64,000 nt of DNA from CAIVVT01 sp963823095. Its GTDB lineage: Bacteria > Acidobacteriota > Terriglobia > Bryobacterales > Bryobacteraceae. A program made the translations under genes and the position numbers. Positions 63,314-64,000 of this stretch are shown here, one piece after another. The stretch spans positions 62,001-126,000 of the forward strand of contig CAWGKI010000018.1 of assembly GCA_963823095.1 (NCBI GenBank), written 5' to 3'. How positions within the stretch are numbered: the first letter of the stretch is position 1; each line of letters begins with the position of its first letter. Below the pieces are notes generated by a model. It was not told the DNA's origin and made no database searches. It worked only from the letters and a program-made list of their open reading frames with translations.

Positions 63314-63670
63314 ATGCTTCAGTTGAACGCGGATGAGTTCCGCCACTTGAAATCACAGATTGTGACTTCAAGTTGGGGCGGAATCCGCCGGGCGGCACCC
63401 TACGCTTTCACCGAGCAAGGAGTTGCGATGTTGTCCAGCGTTCTCAATAGCAAGCGCGCCATCTTGGTGAACATCGCCATCATCCGAGCCTTCGTGCGGT
63501 TGCGGGAGATTCTGGCGGGCCATCAGGAACTCGCGCAGCGCTTTAAGGAGCTGGAGGAGCAGGTCGGCCAGAACACCGCCGATATCGAAACCGTGTCGCG
63601 CATCATTCAGCAGCTCCTGGGACCACCTCCAGAGACACCCAAGAAACCGATCGGCTTTCAGACGGAGTAG
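63314..63670 (+). pseudogene. ORF6N/KilA-N-type DNA-binding protein, 5'-truncated
   Basis: 118 residues with LNADEFRHLKSQIVTSSWGGIRRAAPYAFTEQGVAMLSSVLNS, the second half of the ORF6N domain, and a coiled-coil tail (HQELAQRFKELEEQVGQ). The family normally has about 60 more residues before this. Homology (RIPEDF) extends a few codons upstream of ATG 63314 and then stops 10-20 bases after the GH42 stop codon, so the 5' end was lost in a rearrangement. A GGAGG precedes the ATG, so a short protein may still be made. Confidence 0.65.
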
Positions 63671-63795
63671 GAGCAAGGGGCGCACCCAGCCGAGAACCTC
63701 CGTTAAGCAGATGAGGCTCCGAGCGGGTTGTCTCCCGCGACAACGGAAGAGCTCTGAAGGACAAGATGACACCATGGTGTAAAGGAAAACAGACT

Positions 63796-64000
63796 GTGAA
63801 GCAATCGAAGCTCCTGTTGCTGGCCATGACAACATGGAGCATCTTCCCTACTGCGCGAGCGGAGTCGACGGATTCCTGCGCGGATATTGCGACTCTCAAA
63901 ATCGGCGGAGTCGAGATTACAAAGGCCGTGCCTGCTCTTTTTGGAACCACGCTTCCGCCTCCCTATCCCGGCGCTCCGAACACGGGTCCGTTACCCGCGC
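63796..64000 (+). CDS. Tannase/feruloyl esterase family protein, 5' end only
   Basis: Starts at GTG 63796 with an AAAGGAAAAC site: a signal peptide (KQSKLLLLAMTTWSIFPTARA), then DSCADIATLKIGGVEITKAVPA, the conserved N-terminal CxxL..L...I..A motif of the tannase family (PF07519). It runs out of the window. It would hydrolyse phenolic esters on plant polymers, fitting the arabinofuranosidase and esterase genes upstream. Confidence 0.8.
   Translation, partial: MKQSKLLLLAMTTWSIFPTARAESTDSCADIATLKIGGVEITKAVPALFGTTLPPPYPGAPNTGPLPA

Overview
The window looks like a chromosomal stretch of a high-GC soil acidobacterium, probably close to Bryobacter/Solibacter. That placement is inference. It rests on the gene families present: SBBP-repeat and BACON-domain giant secreted proteins, a TonB-dependent receptor with an N-terminal carboxypeptidase-regulatory-like domain, an FG-GAP/ASPIC-UnbV protein, a winged-helix/transmembrane regulator, and a dense set of secreted glycoside hydrolases and esterases.

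Layout. (1) 1-17 kb: a cut-off receiver-like gene, then two almost identical 1,654-bp IS3-type elements in inverted orientation (769-2422 and 15231-16884). They bracket 12.8 kb holding decayed genes (zinc-ribbon protein, KDPG aldolase, DUF11 remnant) and two very large secreted proteins: an SBBP/BACON protein and a metzincin/BACON protein. (2) 17-29 kb: an O-antigen-ligase-like membrane protein, a third giant secreted protein (DUF11/RCC1/IPT/Ig domains) split by four single-base frameshifts, a glycosyltransferase and a frameshifted methyltransferase. The three giant proteins end in the same ~375-residue three-repeat cassette, nearly identical at DNA level. (3) 29-39 kb: a graveyard of mobile DNA: a small inverted-repeat element, an IS701-like remnant, an orphan IS21 istB, tRNA-Gly(CCC), a degraded integrase-core transposase, and a complete IS66 element with exact 8-bp target duplications. 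The IS66 tnpC is interrupted by a recombinase-in-trio (RIT) element, so three generations of insertion are visible. (4) 39-64 kb: a carbohydrate-use region with a toroid-type glycosidase, TonB receptor, TPR protein, FG-GAP/ASPIC protein, regulator, GH9, GH51, three tandem CE1-like esterases, GH3 with PA14, GH42 and the start of a tannase/feruloyl-esterase gene.

How it works together (inference): the 50-64 kb genes would strip arabinose and acyl side groups and hydrolyse the backbone and oligosaccharides of plant hemicellulose. The receptor and the TPR/FG-GAP pair resemble outer-membrane uptake and surface partners. Many genes carry one- to five-base indels, so either this region is decaying or the assembly has residual indel errors. 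Raw-read inspection would separate the two.
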